In this document: positions 1 through 12,484 of the stretch, piece by piece | Position numbering within the stretch: position 1 is the stretch's first letter | How the letters are laid out: every line of letters begins with the position of its first letter | Source: Zygnema cylindricum | Lineage: Eukaryota > Streptophyta > Zygnematophyceae > Zygnematales > Zygnemataceae | Length of the DNA stretch: 60,000 nucleotides | Direction of reading: 5' to 3' | Assembly: GCA_037447655.1 (NCBI GenBank) | Contig: JBBHKE010001578.1 | Location: 211,727-271,726 of the forward strand | Program-made: the position numbers and the translations under genes | Notes under the pieces: generated by a model | The model's database searches: none | Told to the model about the DNA's origin: nothing | The model's input: the letters and a program-made list of their open reading frames with translations, nothing else

Positions 1-820
1 GAGTGGTATAAAGAGATGAGGCGAGAGATTGAAAAAGAGAGGGACTAATAAAGTGATAAAAGACAAAGATAGGGAAAGAAAGATAACAAATTGTGTGAAA
101 GATGGACCGTTAGCAAAAGTGATGGAGAGAAGATGGAGGAAGAGAGGGAGAGGACGCGGGAAAGAGAGAGATTGAGAGGAGATTGAAAAAGGAGGGGGAG
201 AGGGGAGTGGAGCGGGAGCGTGAGAGGGGGGAGAGAAAAGTGGAGAAATGAATACGAGGGAGGAGCTATTAGAGAGAGCGAGGAACAGCGGTGGGAGGGA
301 GGGAGGGAGGGGGGGAGGGGAGATAGGGAGAATGGGATGGATGGATGGAGAGGGAGAGGGGGAAGAGGGGGAGATTGACATCCGGACGGGAAGGGGGAGA
401 GATAGAACCGATAGACGGTTGCGTCAAATTCAAAAGGAAAAAGAGAGAGTTGTAGAAAGAGATGGGGCAACAGATTGAAAGGGAGGGGGAATAAGAGGGA
501 GATAGAAGGACAGGGATAGGGCTAAAAATGCAACAGATTGTGATACAGAGGGACTGTTAGCAAGAGTGATGGAGAGATGATGGAGGAAGAGAGGGAGAGG
601 ACGCGGGAAAGAGAGAGATTGAGAGGAAGGGGAAAAAGGAGGAGAGAGGAGTTGAGTGTGAGCGTGAGAGGGGGAAAAAAAATAGGAGAAATGAATAGGA
701 GAGGGAGTAGCTATTAGAGAGAGAGAGGAAGAGCAATAGGAGTGAGAAAGTGAGGGGGGGAAGGGAGAGAGGAAGAATGGGATAGATAGAGAGAGATCGT
801 TTTTTGATTTTATGTCCATT
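1..820. repeat. Purine-rich tandem repeat, period about 447 bp
   Basis: The stretch is almost entirely A and G on the + strand. Two diverged copies can be aligned: the segment around 101-310 (key words gttagca, gatggagaga, aggacgcggg, agctattagagag) recurs around 548-760 in the same order, shifted by about 447 bases. Long frames on either strand are low-complexity Arg/Glu/Gly or Ser/Leu/Pro strings and are not credible genes. The first copy is cut by the window edge, so the array may continue to the left. Confidence 0.75.
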
Positions 821-839
821 CGATCAAAACCTCCCATAT

Positions 840-3611
840 CTTTCTCTAAAACCTCCTTTTTGAAGGCGTCTCAAATGCATCGGAAACAATCCTCCAGAAG
901 TTCACTTATTCTCTGAGACAAAAATTGAAACAACATGTGAAAAATTATGAAAAATCGAAATGAAAATCAACTGAAAATCGGCAGAAAAACAGCAGAAAGT
1001 CAACATTAAATTCAATAGAAAATCGGCAAAAATCGACAGAAGAAAATTAACGAAAAAATGATAAGAAATCGACAGGGATAGAGAAATTGACTGAAAATTT
1101 ATAGCATTTATATTTTATAGTTAAAATGGAATAAATCTATCGCAAATTTCAAGTGGTTGTAATAATGTGAAACAAAGCTTAAAGACTTTATGTTCTAAAG
1201 AAAAGCCGTTAAAAATTGGTAAAAAGTGGTGACGAGAAGATTGTAAAATAAATAAAATTGTGAGGGAAAAAAAATGATTTCTTTTTTTTCAGAAGATTTG
1301 AAATTTCGCTTTTATTGCAACGTATATCTTTATAATAATTTATAGTTTTACCGTAGTGAAATTTCACCTTGAATTGCTATTAACGTTAATAACAATAATT
1401 TTGATGTCCGTTTTATTTTGGCCCCTGAACATGGAACAGCGTTGAAATTCTGTTTTTTTTTTATTTGGTAAGAAGTTAAGAATCTTCCACATTGTAAAGG
1501 CTTAAATAGAAATATTACTACTAAAGTAAACCCAAAACTATACATTTGTTTACATATATTTGTATGTTTATATATTTGTTTATATGATATATGCCACTCA
1601 CTTACCATCATGTTAACATCATGTAAACATACACAAACATTACAACATATGAAATGTGAAATTTAACACAGAAACATAATTTCAATGTAATTTACAAACT
1701 TAATGCAAAACCCAAATGAAAAAACAATATTCCTTTCCCTTCCCCCCTCCAGAAAACTGACCTCATCCGGCAAAACTTCTTTAAGTTCCTCGAGATTGTA
1801 TAGATCTAAAGCTTTTTTAAAAATGTCTGCCATGACTTCCCACTTCTCACTCTCCTTCAACTCCAACCCTAATACTCGTCCATACTAATGCCCATGTCTG
1901 GGAGACTCCGATAGTCCTTGTCCATCGAGGATGTCGTGACAACCACGGATCCATGTGTTCATGAATTAAGGCATCGACTTGAAAAAGTAAAAACACCTAT
2001 ATCTTTTTTTACCACCGCATTTGGTTCACAACCTCCATGATATCCTAACTGACAAGACAACTTCAGTTTTAGACTGAATCATGTCCGTCACATCAACTTT
2101 CAAGTCAAACTGGACAAAAAAAACCATGTTGGAAAAACAACCATGCAAAAAAAGTTACATTTCAGTCACCATTTTGTTGCCTCTAGCCCCAAAACTTGCC
2201 ACAGAATTATACGAAAACATATTAGAAAACACAATAAAAAAAATACTGAAAAGTATATTAAAAACATACTGAAAAGCATATTAAAAACATACAAAAGGAT
2301 ATGAATCGGTTTTCCATCATCTTTTTCGCCTCGTGAGCGGCTTAACTGGAGCTCCCTTTGAATCTCATGTGTCACCTGCACCAATCCGAGACAATACTTC
2401 CATTTAAATTATGGAAAATTGAATTATGCATCTTCAGTGGGATATGCCAAATGAGGAAAAAATGAAGCAACTTTTCTCTCCAAGATCTTTCCCATTCCAA
2501 GAGCTTCACCGAATGGCTCCAAGTTTTGAAATATGGAAACAAAGAACCATATTTTGGTGTTAAGACAATGTTAATAACACAGTGTGTATGAAATTATTTG
2601 ATTTTCATGAAGAGCTAAAATAACGGCGGGGTCAGCAATAGGAAATTATTATCCTTTATTTCTAAACAAAACTTTCTCTTATATCATAAAAATTGAGATT
2701 TAACCGATTCTTGCAAACATTTAACTCTAAATCGCAGACATACGGAACATCATTTATTGAATTTTTAAAATTGGTAAGTTTAGCAAGGTTCGAGTTACAT
2801 CTTCATTCAAGAAAAGGAGAAGGAGACAAGAATAACTCACAAGGTAATGCCTTCCACGAATTTCCATTATTGCCAAATCTCCTTTTTCTGATTCTCCAAA
2901 CCGGATTGCCTCTCTCGTAATAAAATTTAAATCCTTTTCCATACTCCATTCTTCTTCTCCATTTTCCTGTACTGCTAAGCTGACATCTAATTCTAAATCT
3001 GAATCTGTATTCGAACCTGTTTTCGAATCATTTTCCAAATAAAACCAATTTTTTGATCCAAACCCGATTTAAAAATCGGCTTCCGAATTTTCTAAAATTG
3101 TTTTTCTGAGTTTTTTGATTTTGATTCGAATTTCAATTATGTTCCTGTTTCTTCTTTTTTAATTTTCGAAATTGATTCCAATTTCCTTCTTTTTTAGTTT
3201 CCGAAATTGATTCCAATTTTGAATCCAGTTTTAATCCCAATTCCGGTTTTAAGTCCCATTCCGATATCGATTCTCGATTTGCTTTTAATTATAACCCTCA
3301 TTTAATTTTCGGATTTGAATTTACATCTGACTCCAACAATAAAGGAATTTTGTCTCCTCCTTCATAAAAGGTCCGATAATGGCGTGAAAGCGATGACGTG
3401 GACAAGGTGAGATCCATGGCGGTGGAAGAGGAGGAGAGAAATTCACACATCCCGGTTGAAAAAGTGAATAGATTTCCAGGATGGCGGGGATGTCGTCAGA
3501 TCCCTGGAACCAAAAAACAAAGAGTGGCTGTGATTGGTGCAGGAAAGAATCTATTTTGTAGGGTCTGTCCGCATTCCGCGTTACCCTACGCCACATATCA
3601 TCCACGCCTAA
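840..3611. other. AT-rich intergenic DNA, no gene seen
   Basis: Codon structure is absent in all frames and no family is recognised. Small irregular repeats occur, for example the aaaacatactgaaaa-type words at 2215-2295 and the gattccaattt words at 3110-3240. Short open frames here, such as 2754-3038 on the minus strand, lack recognisable domains. Confidence 0.5.
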
Positions 3612-4262
3612 TGCTGTATATTTACTCTATTTTTTTTTAGTTTATTACTCTAATTCGTGTCCCAATGTGATCATTCACCCCTATTAGAGTTAAAAGTTAC
3701 TCTTTTTAAGGGTCATTTTGATAAGTTTTGTCATTTTAGGGTAAATCTTTACGCTAAAACAGACGTACTCCTAAATTAGAGTACATTTTCACTTCTATTT
3801 GCTGTCAAGTTCACTATCTAAACTGAATACGCGGAATGCCAAACAACAGTTATAAAGTTAACATTAGAATTTGGGCATATACGCGTTGTCGCCGTTGTAC
3901 AATTACATTTTCACATGTAAACTTTTCTCAATGTTCACACGGACGACCATGCTGTTGACGGACTGAGACATGCGAACGGTCATTTTTCGTTATGTATTTG
4001 GTCAGTTTTGTTTAGTGCGATTTCACGTGCGAGCGTGACTCTTTTAAATCATAATTTGTACCTTTTTACTTATAAATGTACAAATTTGCACGTCCTGACG
4101 ACGTCCGTACTCTACACTATTTAAAAATAACCTATATTAGAATTTTTTACGCTAATTAAACCTCACCTTAATTAGAGTAATGAAAAAATTAGAATCGATT
4201 ACTCTATTTGATGTGATAGAGTCGAAATTTCGAGCGACCGAATTAGAGTAATTTACTCTAAT
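3612..4262. mobile_element. Candidate MITE with ttactctaattcg-type ends
   Basis: The word ttactctaattcg at about 3643-3655 reappears inverted at about 4238-4256, and variants of attagagta/tactctaat cluster at both ends and inside (3680-3780, 4130-4262). This suggests an AT-rich non-autonomous element of about 0.6 kb. No open reading frame lies between the ends. Exact ends and a target-site duplication could not be fixed, so this is a weak call. Confidence 0.3.
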
Positions 4263-4585
4263 TACGATGCGCGGTGTAGCTAACAAACGATAGCGATACT
4301 CAATAGGCGAACAATGTTTTATAGCATTTCACTATATCGCCATGAATTAGTGAAAATGATCGAAAATATGCATCGCTGTCGAGAGCGGGCCGATACGCAC
4401 CGCTAACTTTCACTAGGTCTACCGTAGCGATGCATACGGAGGCGATGGGATGGATCGAGTAACTTCCAGCTACGCCATTCCGTGTGCTGTGCTTTTTCTT
4501 GACTGGTCTGGCGGCTGGCGCGGAATTGAAATTTTTATCGATCGATGTGCAACTCAACCCTGTCCCTATTTTATTTCATTTTGCG

Positions 4586-4676
4586 GCCAATACAATATGG
4601 GTCTTAAGGGCATATTGTATGTTTTGCGTACAATAGGCATATTGTATGGGCGTACGGTCACCAACTTTTGAACTAT
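4586..4676 (-). repeat. Terminal fragment of the MITE family found intact at 37388-37693
   Basis: Read on the minus strand, this segment matches the first 90 bases of the element at 37388 with few differences. Shared words are catagttcaaaagt, gcctattgtatg, aaacatacaatatg and ttaagacccatattg. The similarity stops at about 4586. A second terminal repeat was not found, so this is either a truncated copy or a relative sharing one end. Confidence 0.65.
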
Positions 4677-4699
4677 GCTTTTATGCACGTCGCATTACG

Positions 4700-5247
4700 T
4701 ACATGTCGTATTCCCGTAGAAATGACCCCGTACCGCGCCGCGCGCCGCGCTATTGGTTGACTTGCCCGCCCGCACCAGCTTGCGGACCCACGAACTCGCT
4801 CTCTCCTTTCCCCGCCCTTGCGTGACATGTGGCGAACTTGTTTCGCCGAACTCATCAAAAGCGACTCATGCCAATACGTTTTGGATTTCTTTTAACATGC
4901 CAGCCGCGACTCTTTGTCGTGTAGAGGCGGGAAATGGTGCGCAGTTTTCGCTCTCTTTTTGCCGTACATCTCCTCTCCCAATTTTGTCCATGCAGGAAGT
5001 GTATATTGTGTGTTACAAGAAATTGTAGGAAGAAGAAAACGCAAAGAAGATGAAAGAAAAAAAATAAGACGAAAAAAACTTTGCTGTTTTCTGACCTCTC
5101 GTAGTTTCCTCTAACCACTAGGGTTGCGCTTTCCAATCTGCCTTGTACTAAATTGCGTTGCCTTCTACTTGGCACAGTTTTCAAGTTTTCATTTGTCGCC
5201 TACTTTATAGGTCCATGGTGCTCAAGCGGTCCGAACAATTGAGCTAG
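4700..5247 (+). promoter_or_regulatory. Upstream region and 5' leader of the FZR gene
   Basis: A short GC-rich island (about 4730-4760, ccgcgccgcgcgccgcgc) is followed by an inverted CCAAT box (ctattggttg, about 4750). Then comes pyrimidine-rich leader-like sequence up to the coding start. No clear TATA box is visible. The placement of promoter and leader is inferred from position only. Confidence 0.35.
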
Positions 5248-8200
5248 ATGGAACAAATTTCCATGGCGGACACTCAGTTAGGAGCACATTTACAAAGCAA
5301 CGATCGTACTACTTCTACTGTCCGTCTTTTTGACTCTGGAGCAGTCCACATGGCCCGATATGGTCTCATGGACAGTAATCAGAATGGAGTTGATGAAGGT
5401 GTCCGTGGACTACCAGTGCATCTAGAGGCAGTCAGAAGTGTCCCTATTACGGAGGCAGGCTTTCAAGACAACCTTGAGAATGGCTCCCAATCAGAACAAC
5501 ATTCAAGATACGCCATGGCCGAAGCTCCTCTTCACCTGGATATTTTGCCTCCTACCCAAACTACCTCCATGTTTACCTCTCCTCCTCGTGTTGCATACAG
5601 TGACCGTTTCATTCCTAGTCGTTCTGCATCCAGTCTTACAAACTATTCCCTAATAGACAGAAGCCAGGCCAGTAGCAGTGGTTCATACAGCAATGAAAGT
5701 AGGGAAGATAGTGCCGCTGCCTACTCCACTCTCCTACGGTCAGAAATGTTTGGTGTGGATGCCTCATTGGCGGCTCCTCAAACTCCAGACAGAGCCGGAG
5801 GTGTTCCAGCAAGGGACCCTTCAGGTTCTCCTGGAAGCCCTATTCGGAATCTATTTCGATTCAAGTCTGATAGTAGAGGGAGTGCTGGTGGCTCTGGTGG
5901 GGCTAGTGGTCTGGACTCTCCATTTTCTCTTTCTCCTGTTGGTCACGATGGAGCTCTGACAGGGGTCCCAAGCAGTCCTAGACGCCTTCCGAGGAAAGTG
6001 GCACGGTCACCTTTTAAGGTGAGTTAGTTCACTTGGCTAGGTTTTTCTGCAAGAAAAAACAAAGGATGTGTGGGTAAGTAGGGAAGCGGTGTATTTAGTG
6101 TAAGAGGTCAGCATGGTGATTGATGCCAATTGTACTGTCTACCAAAGTTAATGTTATTAAAGTAAAGGCCAGGACATTTGGGTCATAATTCTAGTACCCG
6201 TAGCAGAATTTTGAAGACAAAAGTTGTCAGTTAGGTTTCACCCTAGCTTGTTTCCTAGTTTTGCCCTATTACAATTGCAATTGTCGATTTGGTTTGGTTC
6301 CTAGTGTTTGCCCTATTACAGTTGTCATTGTTGATTCGATAACCGCTGCCTTTCAGCAAGTCTTAGTCAGAAGGCATCATGGAAAGCAAAGTCTACAAGA
6401 CTGAATGCAAAGGCGCTTTTGCCCGCAGGTTTTGGATGCTCCAGCTTTGGCAGATGATTTCTATCTCAACCTGGTGGACTGGTCTCCAAATAATGTATTA
6501 GCTGTGGGGCTTGGGACCTGCGTGTACTTGTGGAGTGCTTGCACCAGCAAGGTAGGCCCCCCTATTATTTGTCTGCGAATACTCGTTATGGGTCTTATCC
6601 TCTCTTTCTCAAAAATAATGGTTCGGCCCTGCTTGTGCTTATTGTGTCTTGTTATTGTGGGTGCTTTCATATGACATTCCAAGTTTTCTGCTTTGTCTTA
6701 GCCTCCTTTCTCATTGGACTTAACCAAAGTAGTGGTTGGGATGACTCTGTTATGCTGTATCTTTGATACTAGATTAGTATTTGCCTGTTTCGCAGGTGAC
6801 TAAGCTGTGCGATCTCGGGCCTGATGACACTGTTTGTGCCGTGGGATGGACACAACGAGGCACATATCTTTCAGTAGGAACCAACAGAGGGGAGGTGCAG
6901 GTCAGTGCCTTGTTCGCTGACCAATTGTGGCAAATTGCAGACATTATGGGGAGGGAGGGAGGTTGGTGGTATCATATCAGCAAATAGAAGCCAAAGTACA
7001 ATACACGCCTTATGAGTTCATTCACTGCAGAAGTGCTTCTGCAGAGAAGCAGCCTACAGGCCTATCATTAATGTCAAACGGTTGTCGTTTGCTTGTGGCC
7101 CGGTTCATGTCTTTAACCTGATGTGCTTCTGCGGAGAAGCAGCCTACAGGCCTATCATTAATGCCAAATGGTTGTCATTTACTTGTGACCCGGTTCATGT
7201 CTTTAACCTTTTTGGGAACTTACTTAGAGTCGATAACACGTTATTGCTTGTTTATCTTTCTTTTTACTCCCCGAGGGAAATCTTCTGTTCATTACTATGC
7301 CATTGGGAGAGACATGACCTAAAATATAGGTTTTTCTATTTTTGCTGTGGTGTAAGTGAGGAAGGCAAAGTTGGCAATGGGAAGGGAGTGGAAGTGGAAA
7401 GGTTATCCTTGCCAATAATGTGACCATTGTACAAATGTTGTTAATCGCCCAAACTTTTCAATTGTTGATTATCAACACAAATAAAGTTGCAAATGTTACG
7501 CGCTGAAAATTTGAGACAAAAATGATTGGCCAAGATATCGAGCTGCAGATTGTCATGCAGTATGTAAATGTGAGGTCAAGAGAGGGGTCTCATATCGAGG
7601 TGCTTTATCTAGGGCTAACTGTTCTAGCCTGAGAGGAAAACCCGTTCTAGCCTGGATATGCAGAAATACTTATGGAGAGGTATTGCTTGTCAGGACCATC
7701 TGGTAATGTGACGCTGTGCTTCCTGACAAGAAAACCAGAGGGATGTTGGACAGATTTGGGATGCAGCAAGGTGTCGGAAGGTTCGGTCTTTGGGAGGGCA
7801 TCGAACTCGAGTCGGAGCTCTTGCCTGGAGTTCACACATCTTGTCTTCAGGAGGACGGGATCGCATAATTTTGCAACACGATGTTCGTGTGGAGCAAGAT
7901 TTTGTGGGCAAGCTCGCAGGGCATAGGTCTGAGGTTTGTGGCCTCAAGTGGTCTCACGATGATCGCGAGCTAGCATCTGGAGGGAACGATAACCAGGTGA
8001 GAGCAAGAAAAAAATAATTTCAGCAGAAACAAATAAAGCTCATGGTTGCAAAATGAAGAGGGAAGCTTTTATCGTCAGACAAAATAGAAAGTATGCGGCA
8101 GCCTGCAGATGGCAAGTGGGCTTGGCATTGATTGTTCGATTGTGGGTCTGACTTAAGTCTCCAATTGTGTTCTTATGTTTGATGTTAAGTGGGTAATTGC

Positions 8201-11200
8201 GGTAAGCAAATAATTATGTGGATCCTAATGTTCAAGAGAGCCATTTGTGTTGGTCAGGGATGTCAGGATATGCAGAGAAGCTGTGTTTGTCAAAAATAGA
8301 GATATGTTTTGGAAATGAAACAGGAAGCAATATAGTAACCTTTGCAGTTGCCTTCATGGTTTAAGGCGGGTGGAAAACAACATGACCTGTTTTTTGAGCA
8401 TGTTTATTGTTTTTTTTGTGAATTGTCTTGATAAATTGTGTAATTCTTGCTGGTAGTGCTTGAAACACTGTCAAGCAGTAATTCTGGCTTGCAGACGCCA
8501 GTGACTGGTCAGCTTGTATTTGTGTACCCGTAGGTTAATTATACACGGCCACCCATTTCTGTACAATTACCGCAATTACTGCTAGTATTGCCAGTACTCG
8601 TATATGTGTAATAACATTATTACTCTGCTGTCAAATGGAGTATTTGCTCATAACAATGATAATATTGCTAGTGCCTCGGAATTTTTTGTTGGCAGCTATT
8701 AGTGTGGAACAAATATTCCACTCAACCAGTCCTGCGATTCCAATCTCATCAAGCAGCAGTGAAGGCCATCGCTTGGTCCCCCCATCAACATGGCTTATTA
8801 GCTTCAGGAGGTGGAACTGCAGACCGATGTATCCGATTTTGGAATACAGCAACAGGGACCGGTCTATCCTGTGTCGATACAGGCAGCCAGGTGAGAGGAA
8901 TAGGATCTTCAATGGGTGGAAAAGTAGAACTTTAATTTTTTATTAGTCGTCCTCTTTCTCTCCTTCCTCTCTTCATACCCTCTCTCTCTCTCGCCCCTTT
9001 TTTCTTTCTCATCTCTTCCGCTCCTCCTCCACCTCTCTAATTTACAAATTTGCTGCCTTCTGAGTTAGCTTTTTATTTTGTCCAATTGAAGCATTTACAA
9101 TTTTGAAGCTTCTTTACTGACCAAATTGTTTTGTGAAAAATGGCCCAGGTTTGCAATCTTGCATGGTCTAAGAATGTGAATGAGCTTGTCAGTACACATG
9201 GTTATTCGCAGAACCAGATTATCATCTGGAGATATCCGACAATGTCAAAGGTGAGTTAGTTGATGATAGCACTTGAAACCCTAGATTGACCTGTATGTTA
9301 TTTGCTCGTTTCCTCTGCTGCTGATTGCATTTTATGTGACGTCAAGAGCGAAATTTTTGAGATCCACTTTGAGGAAATATTTGATAAAGTGGTTAAAAGT
9401 TTCGAGTCACGAAATATTTTGGCCTATGCATAGGAACATAAGCCTGCTTGTTCCAATTCTGTGATTCAGTAGCCAGGAGAATGAGCATCACAGCAGAATT
9501 GTTAAAGGGAATTGTTGATGTTATGACTCTCTTGGGAATTTGTTTCTGGAGTTAATAGGGGAATTATACGTTCGCTGTAACTGGCGTCACTGGCGCAGTA
9601 ATCATAGTAAGCGTACAGAAAACTGTATGATTTTGTACGTTTTTCTGTATGTTTACGCTGATTACTGGCCAGTATCGCCAGTAGTAGCATAGGTGTAATT
9701 ACCCTAAAATCTGCAGGCACATCTTTACAGTGAGTATTTGCATTGTGACATTTTGGCTGGGTGTTAACATTATAGAAGCATAAAAGTTGTTTGCAAAGAG
9801 GTTGAAGTGGTTTCAGAGTTTTATTTTGCGTGAAACATGCAGATTATATCTGTGGGGTTCCTGTTTCATAGTTTTATTCCCAACCATTATGCATATTTCT
9901 AGTTTAATTCCGTGACGTTGTGCAGTTGAAATTACACCACACATCGATTTATTGCTACTAGAGGACCAGAAGTCTTTCTGACTTTGCCATGAAGTAGCTG
10001 TTACTTGTTTTTAGAGAGCTGTGCGTGCGCGCAGAACCTGGTGTTTCATTTCTTCTATAATTTAGCTTGTATCAACTTTTTGTTGGTTTTTTAGGGCAGG
10101 GAAAGGAATGCGTGGATGATGGTGCATGTACCAAGTAGGTGAAAATGTCTAAAGTAGTCACAAGGGAAAATTGGTTAAGGATGTCCTCCTCATGTTTGAT
10201 ATTTTAGAAAAGACAGCTGGTAGTGCTTGAAGTTATACCTCTTATGGACTTTTCTGATGGATGTCATGGTCCTGGATGGGATGCAGCTGGCAACACTGAC
10301 TGGTCACACAATGCGGGTGCTTTTTCTGTCTATTTCACCGGACGGCCAGGTGAGACAGAAATTGCCTGCTTGCATTTCCATTTACTTTCTCTGTTTTGTT
10401 TGCTTACTTAAGGTCCGCGTGTTTTAACAGAGCTTGAACTTTGATGTCCCTCAGAATTTTCAATGCCATGTCGTAGGTGGAACTGCGGTAAGTATTTGAA
10501 CTCGGTGTTCCTTTGCTTTTGTCCATTTTTGGTCGGTTTCTGGATATTGTTCAAAAGTCTAGTGATAGGAGAAATGGTAGGCAGGAGGCTAGGAATGCTG
10601 ACAGTCTGGTGCAGATTAGCTGGCGATGACTGTTGCTCCATGTCCCGCCTAGTTCATGAGAACTTTCCTTGACCTAATAGAAACTGCAAGTAGACACATC
10701 GTCTCCGATGAATGAATGAATGAAGTCGTTCTTATTTTCAAGTCTTTCGAATTGTTCCCTCTCTTTATTTTGACAACAAACAATGATTTATAAAGTAAGG
10801 AGGTCCATGAGTTATGCTTCGTTGAATTTGACAAACGAGTAAGTTTCAGTATTTTGGCGTCACCATCAGTGTTAGCGTTAAACTTCTAGAGCTATAACAA
10901 AAAACTATTGCTTTTCTTAAAGAGATGCTGTTATCCTGTGTTCGTCCCAACACTCATTTTATGTTTGCTTGTTCATTACAGCACATCTGAGTTGCAGTTC
11001 TATGCCTCCTAACGAGTTCCAGAGTCTCTCGTCCAGTGTATAATTGGCTAGTTACTAACTAGCTTCTGGTTCACACTTGTGAAGCATTTACTCATCTGCA
11101 GGTTTTCTTGTGCTGTATTTTTAGAATGAGTTAGCAGTCAGAAATTGCCGCCTGTCTTTGTTAGGTTATATCATGGTTCTGCAGCGTCCCACACCCGTGC

Positions 11201-12484
11201 ATGATAATTGCTCTCTAAAACAGCAATTTGGGCCTCTCCACCTGCACTGTCACTTCTCTATTCAATACTCACTGCTAACGTCTGTTGGGTTTTTCCCGGT
11301 GTTCATTTTCCAGCCTAACCTTACTCTAAACCTTGTACGGCATTTCTATATTCTTTGGCAATATCTGTTGTCAATCACTTATTTGTTCTCTCTCTGCGTT
11401 TGAATTTTACATCTATGCTTTATCCTTTATGTTTCTTATCTTTTATAAAACTAGAATGGTTTCTGCAGGTAGGCTTGCCCATGTTCGCTGGTGGAAGCCG
11501 TAATCAGTTGTTCACAAACTGTTTCTGGTGTGCAGATTAGAATACTGAAGCATGCAAATTTCTGATGAGATTGCTTCTCTGTGGGCCTTGCAGACCATTG
11601 TGACAGGTGCAGGGGATGAGACGTTGCGGTTTTGGAGTGCCTTTCCTGCATCAAAAGCTCCGGTCAGTGGCTTTCTCCCATCATTCTCACCACTCAGGAT
11701 CTCGACTCTCTGTGCCTGTCATTTGCTTGTGACTTGTGTGCTTTAATTGTTGTCGTCTTCTTCGGCTGCAATGCATTTGCATCATCTCTTACAGCTGTTG
11801 TTTATACAGCTGGTGAAGCTTTGTTTATCTTAAAAAACAAAAATGATTTGATGTATATTCTTGTTGCAGTCCCTTCCGGGCCGGCTTAATTTGTCAAACC
11901 TCATAAGCGTCTGATTAGGTTATTATTGGCTTGATGTTTGTACTCGCATGTTGTCAGCATCACTTAGCACTCTTAGGGTGCCTTTGCCATTATAGCAAAA
12001 AGCTTTTGGTTATGTTGTTGTCTTTATTAAGTATTATGACAGCGTACAGGGGGACGCTTAACTTTTATGTCCCAACAGCGTAACAAAATGTTTTTTGTTA
12101 CCGAGACAAAGCACTTTCAAACCACTGCATGTTGAAACTGAACAGCAAAACTGATTTGCAGGAATTTTGGGTTATTTGTGGTTATTTAGGGTTTTTAGGT
12201 TTTCTTATAGGATTATTTTAAGGTTTCTTGTCAGATAATGGTTGGCTTTTCAAAAACATCATTGTCTACTTTGCATCATTTGGTTGGCAGTTAAATGGGG
12301 TTAAAGCTATGATTAACAGTTACTTACTGTTTTGAGAGTCAAGTTTATCAGGTAGATTGGATACTGTGGAGGATGTGACTCTGGACTAGTTGTTAATTTA
12401 TCAATCTCTTGTACTTTTTGTGGTTTGCAGTCATTTGTTCGAGAGCCGGGGGTTTGGTCCATGGGTCGCACACAGATTAGGTGA
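5248..12484 (+). CDS. FZR: FIZZY-RELATED/CDH1/CCS52-type APC/C activator, nine exons, complete
   Basis: This encodes a co-activator and substrate receptor of the anaphase-promoting complex. It would recruit mitotic cyclins and similar targets for ubiquitination in late mitosis and G1, and in plants it promotes endoreduplication. The exons I placed are 5248-6018, 6429-6551, 6796-6900, 7754-7996, 8696-8890, 9149-9250, 10287-10349, 11594-11662 and 12431-12484. All are flanked by GT/AG and all break between codons, giving 574 residues. The C-box DRFIPSR is at residues 119-125, the family motif [11 protein letters not shown] at 159-169, and NLFRFKSD follows near 200. The WD40 propeller fills residues 258 to about 560, with exact family signatures such as [27 protein letters not shown] and [11 protein letters not shown]. 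The protein ends in Ile-Arg, the tail that docks on the APC/C. An in-frame TAG at 5245-5247 supports the start. The N-terminus is about 80 residues longer than in typical land-plant relatives. CDC20 is excluded by the CDH1-type C-box context. Confidence 0.95.
6250..6336. repeat. 46-bp tandem duplication in FZR intron 1
   Basis: Two diverged copies of a unit beginning cctagt, followed by tttgccctattaca and ttgt.gatt, start near 6254 and 6300. They lie wholly inside the first intron. There is no sign that splicing is affected. Confidence 0.6.
7033..7209. repeat. 90-bp tandem duplication in FZR intron 3
   Basis: The unit starts gtgcttctgc, contains agcctacaggcctatcatta and ends at catgtctttaacc. 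It occurs at 7033-7122 and again at 7123-7209, with about ten differences. It lies entirely inside intron 3 (6901-7753). Confidence 0.85.
8531..8617. mobile_element. Small MITE-like segment in FZR intron 5
   Basis: It begins taggttaattatacac and ends gtgtaataacat. The right half (agtattgccagtact and gtatatgtgtaat) resembles the right end of the foldback element at 9556-9706. It is shorter and more diverged, so it is probably a decayed relative. Confidence 0.4.
9556..9706. mobile_element. Foldback MITE in FZR intron 6
   Basis: This is a 151-base element forming one long imperfect hairpin. The left arm tagggg-aattatac, ctggcg, cagtaatca, gcgtacagaaaa is answered by its inverse tttttctgtat, tacgctgattactgg, cgccagta, gtgtaattaccct a. 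The arms are about 65 bases. It lies inside intron 6 (9251-10286). TA at both ends is compatible with a Tc1/mariner-type (Stowaway-like) target, but this is inference. Confidence 0.6.
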
